From assembly GCA_933228895.1 (NCBI GenBank), contig OW121846.1:45836107-45900106 (forward strand): DNA of 64,000 nucleotides, written 5' to 3'. The notes beneath the pieces are model-generated. The model ran no database searches. It was not told the DNA's origin and worked only from the letters and a program-made list of their open reading frames with translations. The position numbers and the translations under genes were made by a program. This DNA comes from Platycnemis pennipes. Taxonomy: Eukaryota; Arthropoda; Insecta; Odonata; Platycnemididae. This document shows positions 22,008 to 34,060 of the stretch, one piece after another (position 1 is the stretch's first letter; each line of letters opens with the position of its first letter).

Positions 22008-24994
22008 AGTGCTCGTCAAGCCAGTGAGAAACCATCATGGCACATGTCTTGAATTCTATTATTCAATGCATATCGGATTAACGCTATCGTTAGCTCTTGT
22101 ATTTTTTTCGCAATCAATGCAATGTGTCAGAGCCGTTAAAAATAATTTATTATTACATTTATTCGTTCAGGTTTTGGATTGCCCATCGTGTTAACGTCGC
22201 ATCATTTGTGACCGGCTGGAGACCATTTGCTTTCGTTGAATGTGGAATTGGTTATCTTAAAAGTTATTTAATTTCTTTGCCACGTATATGTTTATGTGTT
22301 AATTGCCAATATATGTGCTTTCTGGTAAGTAATTTGTGGGAACTTTAGCATTCGTCTTATATGTGTGAATTAGTGCATTGAATGCTAAGATTGTTCCAAT
22401 AACAATTCTAATCTCCAACGCAGCGGTTAGTGCACTTATTCATAAGCCCAGGAATGAAGACTGCGCATCGTACTAATGGAATTTAAACAGTAGATTAATA
22501 GTTTATGGCGGAGTTGAATTTCTTTGCCTACATTTTGCTTTTAAAGTGACGTTCACCGTTAATTATGCTCACTCAACGTAACGGAATTAACTCCGTATCA
22601 CCACATGTGGACAGATTATTTTGTTGCCATGGATGAGAATGATTTTCGGATACCATTTGAATTTTATTAGAATTATTAAAATTACTTTAATATTTTTAAA
22701 ATCATTTCCCAGTCTGTTGCAAATTAGTTATCGCAATTAAATGGCAAATTATGCCAACTTGTGGCCTGAAATTTGTGAAGGTAAGAAGGTAGATTTGTTG
22801 CTGTAGGAAGTCAGCGAGAGTAGGGTTTCAACTGTTTCTTTAACAAGATATGCGGACGAATAAATAATATTTATCTTGTGTTACACGTATTTTAGAATGA
22901 TTATCTATGAAGGAAGTACTTGAATGGTACTTATTTGTTGGAAAGCGTTTCTTCTACCACTAATATTTTCATCTGTTTCCTTCCCGTGAATTCGCATTTA
23001 GGTGGAATTTGTATTATTGTATTGTGAAATTACATCTAGCCTGCTTAGTACTGTACTAGTAGCCTTTATAGAACTTTTCACTTACATAAATAAGTAGTAC
23101 TTCGGTAAATACGGCACTCCTTACTTCATAAGTGTATCTGTCTTTGAAGACTGTCAACAGCTGTGCAATTCCTTGATTCTTCAATTTCTTAAGGTTTAAA
23201 CTCATAATTCTTTCGATTTAATCCAATGAGTGAGAATAAAAATCGAATCAAGCTTGGCTACACTAGATACTGAATGTCAAATCTCATAGCATTGCCTTAA
23301 ATGAATTGACTTGTTACTGCGAAGAATGCGGCCTATGATTTTGAAAGGTAATTTCTCTTCTGCCTGAGAAGAATTTGAGCTATCAAAAAAAAAAATAATT
23401 CTAATCACGACTTAGATTTCAGTACCTTAAGCTATAGCTATTGCCACGTACATCAGGTATAATGGCTCAAGGTGCCAAAACAAGGTCGAGGCTAAAATAA
23501 TACTTTGAGTTTGATCCCAGAGTTAAACATTTTTCTTTCCATTATGGATAAATCCCATGTCGTGAATCCGGCAACTGTTTGATTCATTTCAGTTTTTTTT
23601 AAAACTGAGGTCAATTTACCACCAGCCGAGTGCAATAACATGAAATTTCACATTCAGTACACAGTGAAGCCAAGCTTAATTGGATTTTGATTCTCACTCA
23701 TTGGGTTAAATTGAAAGAATGATGAGTTTCATTGTGCGTTCATTATTACTTATTTTACGCTAAAGAGACGCACAAAGCAAGTGATCAATTAGAGGCTAGT
23801 CGTGGGTGCAAATAATTCGGGAAACGCAAATCATTAATATACTCATTTATAAACCCACTACACGTTTCACACGAGTTCTTGTCTCAGGTTTCATTTCAAT
23901 TAATATGCCTTTCATAAATAAAACTTAAGCTTCTGTATATAACCATTTGTTATAGCAGACATAATTCTAAGAAACATGCATGCGTACTGGTGCCGAAAAA
24001 CGGTTTCTATTAAAATCCAATATCTTTGATTTATGTACCAGAAGACATATGCATATAAATTAAATCATAAAATTTTCAGTGGAATGCATAAGTAGGATGA
24101 TGTAATGTAAAACAGCTGGGAGTGTAATTTGGTCCAAGACTCGTCTTGGAAACCCGAACACACAAAATTATATTCAGCGATGATTTTCCCTGTATTAAGG
24201 GTAGCTAATTGTATAAGTATATCACTTGTCCAATATTTCAAGTGGCTTTCCAAGGTATTCATCCCTAACCAACATTTTTCGTTATCTAGTGAGGCCGACC
24301 CCAATAAAAAAAACAATAGGCAAGAGAAAGTTTTGGAGCATAGTTAATTATTTTGGCGTTAGCGTATGTTTTATTACAAAAGTCATATTTGTCAGAGGAG
24401 ATCCTTTGAAATCTCATTCACTGATGAAGTGGCATTTGGTGCTGTCCTGCTCTTATCATTTCGATCAAACGTAATATCGTCTGTAGAGGATTATATGCTT
24501 TTGAGACTTTTAAAATGTTTCTGTTAATTTGCTTCTCAATTGGGCTGTGATTTGATGGCCAGTTTGGAAATGTGCGCCGTACCCAACATTACGATCATGT
24601 GAGTTGCGCAAGGCAGGATGAATTCATTGGATGGAAGCAAATTGACTCGCACACCGGCTGCTCAGACTGTGGCCCATTAGTTTATTGTTTGATGTGATCA
24701 CGGCTCCGTGATGAAACAGTTTCCACGTTTTTAATTAGCTTTCCAATCAATACCTCTTAATCTTCATCTCGTTTACTGCGATGATTTATCTTTATTAGAA
24801 TTGCGAAGCAGCGATTCGTGCACATTGTTTCTAATCGGCCTCGGATCAGCAAGTAATATACGATTCCTGATATTAATTTAAATGAAGTGAAAGTGGAAAA
24901 AATTATTCATTCCACGATTTAGGTTGGCCCCGAGATCGAATGTCAGAGGGGTAGATTTTTTCATTGTCGCTCATGGGCATTCATATTTTGGCCC
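22008..24994. other. intergenic apart from the inverted-repeat element at 23198-23729
   Basis: No gene recognised; open frames here (for example 22097-22348 and 24226-24474) lack motifs. Confidence 0.4.
23198..23729. mobile_element. 530-bp element with about 98-bp inverted termini
   Basis: Arm 23198-23295 (AAACTCAT, then CCAATGAGTGAGAAT, AAGCTTGGCT, CACT, ACTGAATGT) is the inverse of 23632-23729 with roughly 15-20% divergence. The interior holds a poly-A run and a tRNA-like stretch at 23455-23525 (GTATAATGGCTCAAGGTGCC ... GAGTTTGATCCC), possibly a SINE head inserted in it. No reading frame. Confidence 0.6.
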
Positions 24995-25170
24995 ATATTG
25001 ATGTTTTTGCTAAGAGCACTTTGAGTTTGGTACTCCGTCCGTCGGATGGGACGTTAGACAGTTGGACCTTATGGAGTTTTTGTTGAGTAAGGCTAGTGAC
25101 GATGCCTAGTTTTTCTTCCTCCATCCCCCACTCCGTAAAAGTCTCTATCTCTTTCCAAATACCCACTTAT
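24995..25170 (+). mobile_element. SINE body copy
   Basis: GCTAAGAGCACTTTGAGTTT, CTCCGTCCGTCGGATGGGAC and a pyrimidine-rich tail (TTCTTCCTCCATCCCCCACT). The tRNA head is missing or worn away. Confidence 0.65.
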
Positions 25171-25984
25171 TTCTATGGTTAAACCGACTTTAGTTGCTGC
25201 CATCTCTGATAATAAAACTGGCTTTAGCTGTTTAGTTATGGTCATCATATAAAAGATGTATCCCAATATCACAATCATTATTACCTAATTATACGATTAC
25301 CAATTTTTGGTTACAATTATATTTTTCCATAAAAAGTTTTGTTCCTGCATTTTAATTATTTTTTTAATTGCTAAAAACACATTTTTACCTGCAAAAGCTT
25401 CATCTTTTTTCCATTTGGAGCCACTATTAAGCCATTTCCGAGCTTATTCCATTCCTTGATCTTCTAAAAAATAACTTTATTTTCACCCCCATTGCATCCT
25501 TGTACTTGAATTATGAGCAGTTTAAACCTACGAATATTACTGCGACATTTTCCTCTTTTTTTCGAGTGCCATTTATGAGAAGTAAATAGTAGAGCCTTGT
25601 CTGTAGTCACCTTGTGCACGCTTTGTGATAATTCACCCCATTGCACGACGTGGCGTGCGTATGGTGATATCGATTATTAATTTAATCAATTATAACTCTT
25701 AATTTTTATTCTGCAGTTGCAAAACTCTTATCCCTTTTGAGGACGGAATTTAAAAGTTGAACCACATTGGCCTAATTACCATTGGAAGGGAAAGAAACAC
25801 GGGCTTTCTGAAATTGGTAAATGGAGCCACTTAAAAAAAATGTGATGCCTAGGAATCCTGTTTTAATATACACTTTTTTCTTCAAACTCAAAAGTTATCG
25901 AATAAGTTGACGACGATATTTTTATGAATAGATCTATTCTTCCCGCGAAGAGGCGCGCGGCCCGCGGGCGTAACCTCGTCCGCC

Positions 25985-26100
25985 CTTAGGGCACGTCTTG
26001 TATCGGGCTAGCCGTGGTAGCCAGGTCGGTATAACGAGTCTGCCTGGCAACCCTAGGTTCGTATGTTTGAATCCTGCTTGGAGCATCAATATTGTTTATC
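25985..26100 (+). mobile_element. tRNA-derived SINE head with a CpG-rich leader
   Basis: CTAGCCGTGGTAGCCAGGTC (box A) and CTAGGTTCGTATGTTTGAAT (box-B-like) are preceded by a strikingly CpG-rich stretch, GAGGCGCGCGGCCCGCGGGC (25950-25969), in an AT-rich region. Confidence 0.5.
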
Positions 26101-26317
26101 TAAGGCTTGCTATATTGTATCAGACCGAACGATATGGCATTTTCCCAGTGAAGCATTTAAAACTGAATCTGTAAAATGTTGAATGAAATGTGTATGAAAT
26201 CAGACCTTATCCAACTAGGTATTCAATGGAGAATTTGGTGGGTGTGTCGGCTAGGCCTTGGGCGCTGGATGCACTATTTGAAAGCTAAGTCATAGGGAAA
26301 AAAATCATTTTCCTTGA

Positions 26318-26400
26318 CCGAGATTTGAACCCGGATCTTGTATTAACCCTGTAGGTTGGAAGATTTTTGCCGTTGTTGATCAGTCCCAACTTCAGTGCTG
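26318..26400 (-). mobile_element. tRNA-derived SINE head
   Basis: TTGACCGAGATTTGAACCCG is the reversed B box, followed by GTAGGTTGGAAGATTTTTGC. It resembles the head at 45340-45410. Confidence 0.4.
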
Positions 26401-26500
26401 TAGTAGAAGAACTTCAATAAATGCTGTCCGTCCCTGGGATAGGGCATTAAAACGTGTGCTACCATTCCTTGATTGTAGAGTTCTACTTGCATCCGGTTTT

Positions 26501-26575
26501 ATCTACATCTATATAATATCCTGCAAACCACCGCAAAGGTGTGTGGCAGGGGGTTAACCATCACCAAGCATGCAT
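26501..26575. repeat. copy of the CTGCAAGCCACC repeat
   Basis: ATCTACATCTATATAATATC, CTGCAAACCACCGCAAAGGT, GTGTGGCAGGGGGTTAACCA, CACCAAGCATGCA. It shares its order with 33981-34060. Confidence 0.6.
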
Positions 26576-28348
26576 TTTCACTCTTCTCATTAATTTTTTT
26601 CACTCCATTCTTCCTCCATTCCGTGAAAGTTACATTGACCGTTGCCGAACTACCCAAAATTGTTCCGATTCCGATAAAATGCCTTTGTTTCTGCTCCTTT
26701 TTCTCTCCCAGCTTTCTTAACTTCAATAGCTTGCCTTCATTGCTTGGCAAGGTCGGCAAGTCAACTTCGATTATATTCATTGCCTTGCTCTTAGTAGGCA
26801 TGGGAAATATGGCTCTTGTAGATGAGCTGACTCATGACTCACCGTTCACTTCAGCGAGTCTCACAGAGTAACTCCCATTGGAGTCATTTAGATTTGGAGG
26901 GGACAGTCGGGGGAGGAGAGGAGAGAGAGGGAGCCGTTTGGAGAGGGGGGTTAGGAAAAGAAAAAGGGATTTTCTGCAACTATGAAAATGGATTTTTAGG
27001 GGTAATGTGCTCCACAAATATTTATTTGGGAATAATAGCACAACATGCATAGAAATTGTTGCAATTTTCTTTACTAATCAGAATTTAAGGCAAAATCGGC
27101 GATACTTTTCTCGCTGCCAGTTTATTCCTCCTGTCAGTAAAAATTTGGCCTGCTTTAGAGTTCATTATACATTCATTTTATTGTTGTCCCAACATTAAAT
27201 TCCCAGTCAAACTCATGAACACATTTCATATTACTCTAGCGCAAAGGAGTCCCTTTACTTGTACCATGGCCATGACTTCATGAAATGAAGCCTCTTTAGA
27301 GCGGTGAGCTCGGAGACTCTTGCTCTATTGCGCTGTGAGTTAGAGGACTCTTTCGAGCAGGCTTTGTGAGCTGTGTGTGATGATGGCGGAGGGAGTCGAG
27401 ACTCACTTAATATGGCTCTCATGACTAGCAGCTCAATCTAAAGAGGGGCTCTTTTGATCTCACACATTGCCCAACACTACTCATGAGTGCTTGGTCCATC
27501 CACCAACTCTACCTCATGGCTTACGCCTTCAACTTTCCTTCCTCTCCCTTCCATGCTCGGCTCTTCACAGTTCGTCCTCCTTTCTGTCAATCGTAATTCT
27601 TCCCTTTCCCTCCTTTTCCACACTTAAAAAGCCTTCAATCGATTCTCATCATCTCTCTGAAGAGTCTGGTCGGAGGTTCAGTAAATTTGAAAGAAATTTG
27701 GCTCATATGGAGAGCTGTGAGTCACCGTGGAGAACGATTCGCGATCCATCGTTCACCTCCGGAGACATGAAAGGATTACTCATTAGCTGGAATTACCTGC
27801 GTTCTCACCTTGTATTCCGCGTTAAAAAGATCAGTACGTCGTCAGCTTCAATCGCTGATACGACAGACGCCCACCGTGATCGCCTGTTCGCCAGAAAATA
27901 TGTGGTGACCAATTATGAACGAAACGATCCGCAAAATGATCCAACTCCGTGAACCGGAGCGACCGTTGCGTCATCAAGGGAGCATAATTTGTACTACCAA
28001 CCATGACGTTCATTCCATGCATGCGTATAGTTGTGACAGCCCCCTGAAACTCCTTATCCCATCCCATTGGAGCTCATGTTCTTACAAATAAGTCGTTTCC
28101 TCAATCCGCCGCACGTTTCTCGTGGTCCAGAGGGGCAAGAGTTAGAGGTAATGCCCATTAGCTGACGGCAGTTCGTGTGCGTCAGGCGAGATAAGAATGA
28201 AGTTTTTGTATTTAATGTTAACTTTCTTTTCACGTTTTTCCATGTATTAGTTTAGTACATAACCATACTTATGTCTAACTCCAATGTTCCGTCGAAATAT
28301 TGTAAACGAACCCGAATAAAAGCAGAAGGCCATGGACGTCTATGGTAT
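26576..28348. other. intergenic, GC-richer stretch with an unrecognised 161-codon frame
   Basis: The frame 27467-27952 (+) is Ser/Pro/Leu-rich at first, then mixed (FSKFERNLAHMESCE, RLFARKYVVTNYERN). It shows no domain, and the sequence has pyrimidine-rich SINE-tail character near 27540-27620. Not supported as a gene. Confidence 0.35.
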
Positions 28349-28725
28349 CCCGTGGGTAAAAGTCCACTAAAACCGTTAGTGGATATCCACTAAATATTGT
28401 AGATATCCACAAATTATAGTTGATACTCACATAAAATACAGTGGATGTCCACCAAGTATTGTGTATATCCACTAAGAATTAGTGGTTTCACTTTTGTATA
28501 ATGTGGATGCCCACATTTTTAAGTGGATATTTAGATATATCCACTAACTTAAATTGTGGATATCCACATGTTTAGGGGATGTTCTCATTTTAGTGGATGT
28601 CCACATGATTTGAAGTGGGTGTTCAGTAGGCATAATAGTTCCACTTATACAGAATGTGGGTGTTCACATCTCTGTCGGATCCTTAGACACATCCACAAGC
28701 TAAAGAAAAGGATGCCCACATTTTA
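28349..28725. repeat. array of GTGGATATCCAC palindromic words
   Basis: About ten variants of GTGGAT(A/G)(T/C)CCAC are spread over roughly 370 bases. They include an 18-bp perfect palindrome TTAGTGGATATCCACTAA (28376-28393), TTGTGGATATCCACA, GTGGATGTCCAC (twice), ATGTGGATGCCCACAT and weaker ones to 28715. The links are AT-rich and of irregular length, so this is not a simple tandem repeat. The left edge, CCCGTGGGTAAAAGTCC, resembles the CCCGTGTTAAAAAATCC end of the 55.1 kb element. A matching right terminus was not found. Confidence 0.75.
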
Positions 28726-29759
28726 TTGGAAATGATGAATGGCAATTTAGTCGGAATTATGATAGTAATTGATTAAAACTAGCAGATTACGTTGAAATAT
28801 CATCATTAAATTTCATTAATATTTTTTTCTAAGCCTCTTAGAGCCAACAATAAGTTTTAAAATCTTTAATGTACATGGAGTTACATACTAATAGACAGGC
28901 TCTTAGTGATTAACTTCATTATCACCGTAAGTCACTACGGAATTACTGCTGTTACGTACACAGGTCCATAGTGAACTTGCCCTCCTGGACAGGTGGTGCC
29001 TCTATTGGCCTCCGCGGGAAACGACTTTTTTAAGAGAACTTGACTGGACGGCAAGTCCCCAGACCTTCTCTTATCTACGGCCATGGTTGTGACGACGAAA
29101 TCTCGAATTCGACTTTAGAGAATCATTCCCCTATCTCCGATTCATGAAACTATGAGTCCCACATCAAGCTCTTCACGGTATCTGTAAAATCGTGAGGTGG
29201 CAGATACACTGGCTGATATCTTTTTTGGGTTAATTGCCTCTCGTTTGGTTTTCTGGTGCGAATCGCAGTCAGTATGATTATCCCGAAGAGTGATGGCTAT
29301 CTGAAAAATGTTCGAATCTTTTTCCCACCCCGCGTCCACCTTGGTTCAGCAACCCCAGTTTTCCCAGGCAGACTTATCATACCGATCTGGCTACTACTAA
29401 AAATGCGTCATACGCGCAATTGCGAGTTTACACCAAGTGCTGCAGAAGGTCATAGGAGAGCCGCACGTGGCCCGCGCATCGGTGCGATAATTTTGGAGAA
29501 TTAGTTGAATGGCTGACCGAAAGTGATGAAGCTAATTCCGTTGCAAAAATATCTCATGTCTGGACAAATTAACGTCAGTGTATCCTTAGATTCTTAGCCT
29601 ATGAATCATTGCGCCTGTGGAGTTGATATTTCCCGTCTGCCTCTGAGTAGTCATCCAATCAAGTCACACCCAAATTAGCAGTTTGCTCACGTTCCTATGT
29701 TAATGTCATTAGAGGATTATTATTTGGCCGCAGTCCTCAAGCATTTTTCGCATTTGTAC
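28726..29759. other. intergenic, nothing recognised
   Basis: No motif-bearing frame or repeat core seen. Confidence 0.4.
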
Positions 29760-29860
29760 TTTTGGCGGTAAGTTAGTAACTTGCCGGACTCGAATTCCCC
29801 AAGTTCCGGGTTCCAATCCCGACTTGGGTATGGATACCATGTTTTTCTCAGGATTAATCG
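29760..29860 (+). mobile_element. tRNA-derived SINE head
   Basis: GGTAAGTTAGTAACTTGCCG (A side) and AGTTCCGGGTTCCAATCCCG (B box) at tRNA spacing. Confidence 0.5.
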
Positions 29861-30089
29861 GGAGATAATATTTAATAAAACAATGCGATACAACCTCAGC
29901 AGTTGTAGTACTTGAAAACTGATTCTTCCACTCGGACATGGAGATCGTAATAGTCTTATACCTGTGGATAGGCTAGACGAAATTGGCAGTTAGAGCACCT
30001 TAAAACCAAAATTTTCCTCTACTATAAGACCTATCTTTCAAGTATATGTTTACTTACCTGAAAATATTGAAAAGGTTCGTTTTACTTAA

Positions 30090-30345
30090 ATGGTAAGAAT
30101 AATGGATTCCCACCTAGAGGGTTCGGGTTCTAGCCTAGGCTTGGGAAGTCTGTTGATGATCCGGATCCCAATTGGACTTTGGAATGTTAAGAGAATCAGA
30201 AATCTCTCTGACGAGTGGACTTTGTGCAAATGTTGCCTCTGGCCATCGAATGGCCAAAGAGGCGATAGAGGCCAAATTCTTCACATTCGGCGACATTCGT
30301 TAAGAGCAGTTTCTGCTCTTTCGTAATTGGAGACAACCGGCAGCT
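30090..30345 (+). mobile_element. tRNA-derived SINE, second body type
   Basis: The head GAGGGTTCGGGTTCTAGCCT is followed by a body with GCCTCTGGCCATCGAATGGCC (hairpin at 30233-30261) and AAGAGCAGTTTCTGCTCTTT. It is a different body from the CGTCGGATGGGACGT family. Confidence 0.45.
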
Positions 30346-30474
30346 GAATTCATTTACTCCATTAAGGATGTATTGGTATATAAAATACAGGAGAAATGTA
30401 TAGAATACTCGATAGATGAAGAAAAAACTTGTGATACTATCAGCTTGCTATCATCAATTAACGACAGTAGGCCA

Positions 30475-30570
30475 CGGATTAACGTCCCGTCCAACGGAAT
30501 GAGTACTGAACTTGAAGTGCTATATGGAAGGCAATCAAGCAGGGACAGGGCCCACTATCAAGCAGGGACC
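30475..30570 (-). mobile_element. SINE body copy
   Basis: TTAACGTCCCGTCCAACGGA and GTACTGAACTTGAAGTGCTA are the family core in reverse. Confidence 0.6.
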
Positions 30571-31281
30571 ACTAAAATTCTGCCTTCTCCATGTTCTGAA
30601 ATGAGAATTCTTCAACTACTGAGGCATTGACCGGTAACATCGTGTTGAGATGCCATTATTCTAGCAACCAGAGCGCACTTTCCATCATTTCCCTAATATT
30701 GTTTTTGCGTGAAATGATACAATCTGCATTTTTAAAAAAATGATCATTCACGTTTCATCTTCTAGAAATTTTCAACCACACGCAAAGTGACAACACCTAT
30801 TGCTATGGTGTGATGACTACCAGACCAGAGTGGTCGAGCTTATTCGCAGGGTTTTTACAGTTTAGCCAATCCATCCTCTCGCGATGCGGGGAAGGAAAAC
30901 GAGAGTTTTTATCTCTCTCGGAAGGCTTTTCAAGGGCTCGGAATGGAAGGGATTTATAGGGTCGCTGCGGAGAGGGGTGGGTGGGTTTCAAAGGGCGTGG
31001 TCGGATAGCGAACGTCAGTCAAGGTGTGGGAGGGTGGGAAGCTGCTGCACTCCTACTTGACTCGGCCAACCTCTCCCCCTCCCTCCCCCGAAGTGGCCGC
31101 CGTTGACTCATGCCATTCCGGTTCCACACAATGCTCTCTGGCGTACGCCTCTGTGACCAATTTTCCGCTCGATTTTTGTGCAATTTATAGCATATAACAT
31201 CGTTCATTTGTAATGTGGCCACACTGCTTACGTTACATTGCGCCATCTAACTTTAATTCCATCGTGATGTCAAAACAACAT

Positions 31282-31360
31282 CCATTCCTGAGGCGACATT
31301 CAAACCCGCGACTTTTATGTGGCCAGTCCTGCGCGTTACCTAACTCGCTACGACTGTTGG
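31282..31360 (-). mobile_element. tRNA-derived SINE head
   Basis: GGCGACATTCAAACCCGCGA followed by CGCGTTACCTAACTCGCTAC: reversed B and A boxes at tRNA spacing. Confidence 0.4.
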
Positions 31361-32374
31361 CAATTAACGACATGGCAGAACCCAAGGACATAGGGGTAGT
31401 TCGCAGTCGCAAAGCTAAATGAACAATTGGTAGTATTTGTTCGAAGGGGTATAGTTATTTCTGTATGCAAAAGAGTAGCCATCAACTTGTATGACAAGGA
31501 GCTGTTCACGGTAGTCAGGTTGTAAAAGCGCCGGCATTTAGCCCAAGGGTGGCTGGTTAGAGGGACAGCAAGGGTACGGGTTAGTTCCTCTTAAAAATAG
31601 GTTAAATTTTTAGTTAGGCTACATGGTATGATATTACCAGAGCAGTTGGAGTACCTATTTATGCTACTATTTGTATGACGACAGGGTAATCTTCATCTGA
31701 CCTTTGGTGCAGACGTTGTAGAAGATTTGATTTCAGATGCCCTATTAGATAATATTTTATCTGACTGTGATATTTAAGGTTTTATTCGTGAGACTAACAC
31801 AACATCCACGTTCGAGACCTGGATTCTAATCCAAGACCTTTGCGTTACTCTCTTGATGCCGGCCATTTAGTACGTCTCATGAAAATACAAGATGAATAAC
31901 TATGTAATAATAATAACATTTATATTCTTAATGAAAATATTTTTAAAAAATGTTATATTTAGCTCGTTAAAGCTATTCTGTCTTATATATTTCCTTCGTT
32001 TATATTTATATAGTTCTTCAAGGAACCGGACTTGCCATGGAATAACTGTTAACGTTGTCGGATAGGATCATTTTACATCTCTCCTTCTTTTTCTCTGGTC
32101 TTGAGGTTATTATTTGATTAACCGAAACTTGACTTCGTTCCTCAATCGCATAAAGGTCAACTTAAAGGACATAGATATCAAGCTACTTAATATATTCAGG
32201 CTATTTTTAATTTATTGCTTGATTAAAGTTTACGGGTAAAATCAGATGTTAAAGCATCCAGGTGCTGAGGTTTATGTAGTTAAGTTATTACTTGGAAGCA
32301 ACCGTTCAAAATTTGAAGTAATTTACTTAATTGGTTCTGTCGGTGGAGGGGCCTTGCTAGGAGCCACGAGGAAT

Positions 32375-32580
32375 GAAAAGGGGATGGAGAGAAACCCAGC
32401 GTTGGCATTTGCCTACTCTTAACATTATGCACCTGGGAGTCACTCTATTTAGCGTCCCATCCCACGGACGGAGCACTGAACTCGAAAGTTAATCAATAAG
32501 TGTCATTACACTGAAAAGCTTCACCACCGAAGTGATTCTATCCCGGGCCCAGGGTATCGGTAGGGTTGCTCTGAATTCTG
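32375..32580 (-). mobile_element. SINE copy
   Basis: GGAGAGAAACCCAGCGTTGG (tail side), GCGTCCCATCCCACGGACGG and GAGCACTGAACTCGAAAGTT (core), then a worn head with CCCGGGCCCAGGGTATCGG. Confidence 0.65.
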
Positions 32581-32920
32581 GGGTGTTATCGCACATTCTA
32601 ACAGTTAACATGATCCTGTAGCAATCCATACTGGAAACTGGATTCAAACATGCGATAATTAAATTGGCCGGCTATTGTTAGCAATTCCTCCCTGAATTTT
32701 TCAGTGGGCCTTTCACAAACTGGAACATTTGTTGCAACAACATTGTACCTTTGTTCACGAAAGCTTAAGGCTGGGATCCGTAATATTCGGCTTGAGCGAG
32801 TAATGTGAGCCATTAAATGGTAACAGATCTTAGGCGAGTCTTCATCTCTTGAATTTCGAGGGAAAACTTGGATCACTCCATTCTTTTTTTGGCCGCTCAA
32901 TGGGCTTTTTATAGACCTCA

Positions 32921-33420
32921 TCATCATCATCATTGGTCAACAGTCCTTGGATTGGTTTGACGCAGCTTTCCACTCGATTCTTCTATCGGCCAACCTCTTC
33001 ATATTGACGTAATTCTTCTCTTTTACACTCTTCACAACCTGTTCCATATATCTCATACGAGGCCTGCCTTTTCCAATCTTCCCGTTCACTTTTCCCTCGA
33101 CGATAGTCTTCATCAGGCCATCGTGTCTCAAGATATGGCCGATTAAATTTTCCCTTCTTCTTTTTAGAGTTGTCAGCAGACTTCTCTTTTCTCCTACTCT
33201 TCTTAGCACTTCCTCGTTGCTTACTCGGTCGATCCATTTAATCTTCAGCATTCTTCTGTAGCACCACATTTCAAATGCTTCTACCCTTTTCTTCTCCGCT
33301 GCTGTCATCGTTCATGATTCACTGCAGTAAAGAAAAATGCTCCAGATGTATGTTCTGATGAACTGTATCCTTACTTCTATGCTTGTATTTCCTGCTGTAA
33401 GTAGGTTCTTCTTTTGAAAA
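32921..33420 (-). mobile_element. LINE 3' fragment (C-terminal region after the reverse transcriptase)
   Basis: The minus strand reads FIRTYIWSIFLYCSES, a stop where Trp is expected, then MTAAEKKRVEAFEMWCYRRM, KIKWIDRVSNEEVLRR, LIGHILRHDGL and GKGRPRMRYMEQVV, ending SNQSKDC. This R-x-x-x-F-E-M-W-C-Y-R-R and GH-I-L-R-H tail is common in arthropod LINE proteins. The 123-residue frame at 32937-33308 is intact, but the copy lacks the polymerase. A (GAT)n tail at 32921-32935 marks the 3' end. It belongs to the same family as the copies at 58.0 kb and 2.2 kb. Confidence 0.85.
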
Positions 33421-33980
33421 AACGATAAATTTAAAGGTTCTGAAGACTACTTTTTGCAATAAAGTTCCTGATCCAGGTGAATTAATGTCATTCGTAGCAG
33501 TGACTGGACGGACGACCCTGGCAAGAGATGTTCATTTTTGGAATAAAAAAAATAGTGTTTTTCTACAGATTTCTTGGGCTGCTTGACGAGTTTCTCCACA
33601 AAGTTATATAAACGTGCGGAGTGGCATTTACTGGTAAAATCTAACCAGGGGGGCAGGAGTCAGGATGATAGAGGACTAAAGAAAGGAAAGGTATTTCCGA
33701 ATGATTTTAATGTTCAGAGACATTTTATGCGTGCGTATTTCATTGGACATGATTTAACACAGACTTTCACCGCAGACTTCTACCTTAATCCTTAAGAGAC
33801 ACAGGAATTAACCACTGTGCAATCCAAGTGACATTGGAGTTTTACAGTTACCCTTCTTTTATTCTAGATGAGAGATTTCTGTGATGATTGATTTTTCATT
33901 TAAATACAATGTTTTCGTATTGTATCCTCATGCTTAAAAATGAATTTCCGTGCCAGGACACATCATAAAGTAACAGCTTG

Positions 33981-34060
33981 ATTACATCTACATCTACATA
34001 ATACCCTGCAAGCCACCATAAAGGTGTGTGGCAGGGGGTGAACTCTCACCAAACATGCAC
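33981..34060. repeat. conserved CTGCAAGCCACC / GGTGTGTGGCAGGGGGT repeat
   Basis: TACATCTACATAATACCCTG, CAAGCCACCATAAAGGTGTG and TGGCAGGGGGTGAACT with CATGCA further on. The same core recurs at 26501, 35966 and (minus strand) 53946. It can fold GCCACC against GGTGTGTGGC. Unclassified. Confidence 0.6.

Noticed and set aside
26001..26090. tRNA-like A and B boxes here and at about fifteen other places
   Set aside because: Acceptor stems do not pair and the strings are followed by SINE bodies or decay; none looks like a functional tRNA gene.
27467..27952. 161-codon plus-strand frame
   Set aside because: Low-complexity Ser/Leu/Pro start, no domain, no splice context; the DNA resembles pyrimidine-rich repeat tails.
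32598..32933. Minus-strand frame starting with five methionines
   Set aside because: The methionines are the ATG-repeat tail of the LINE 3' end running into flanking SINE DNA.
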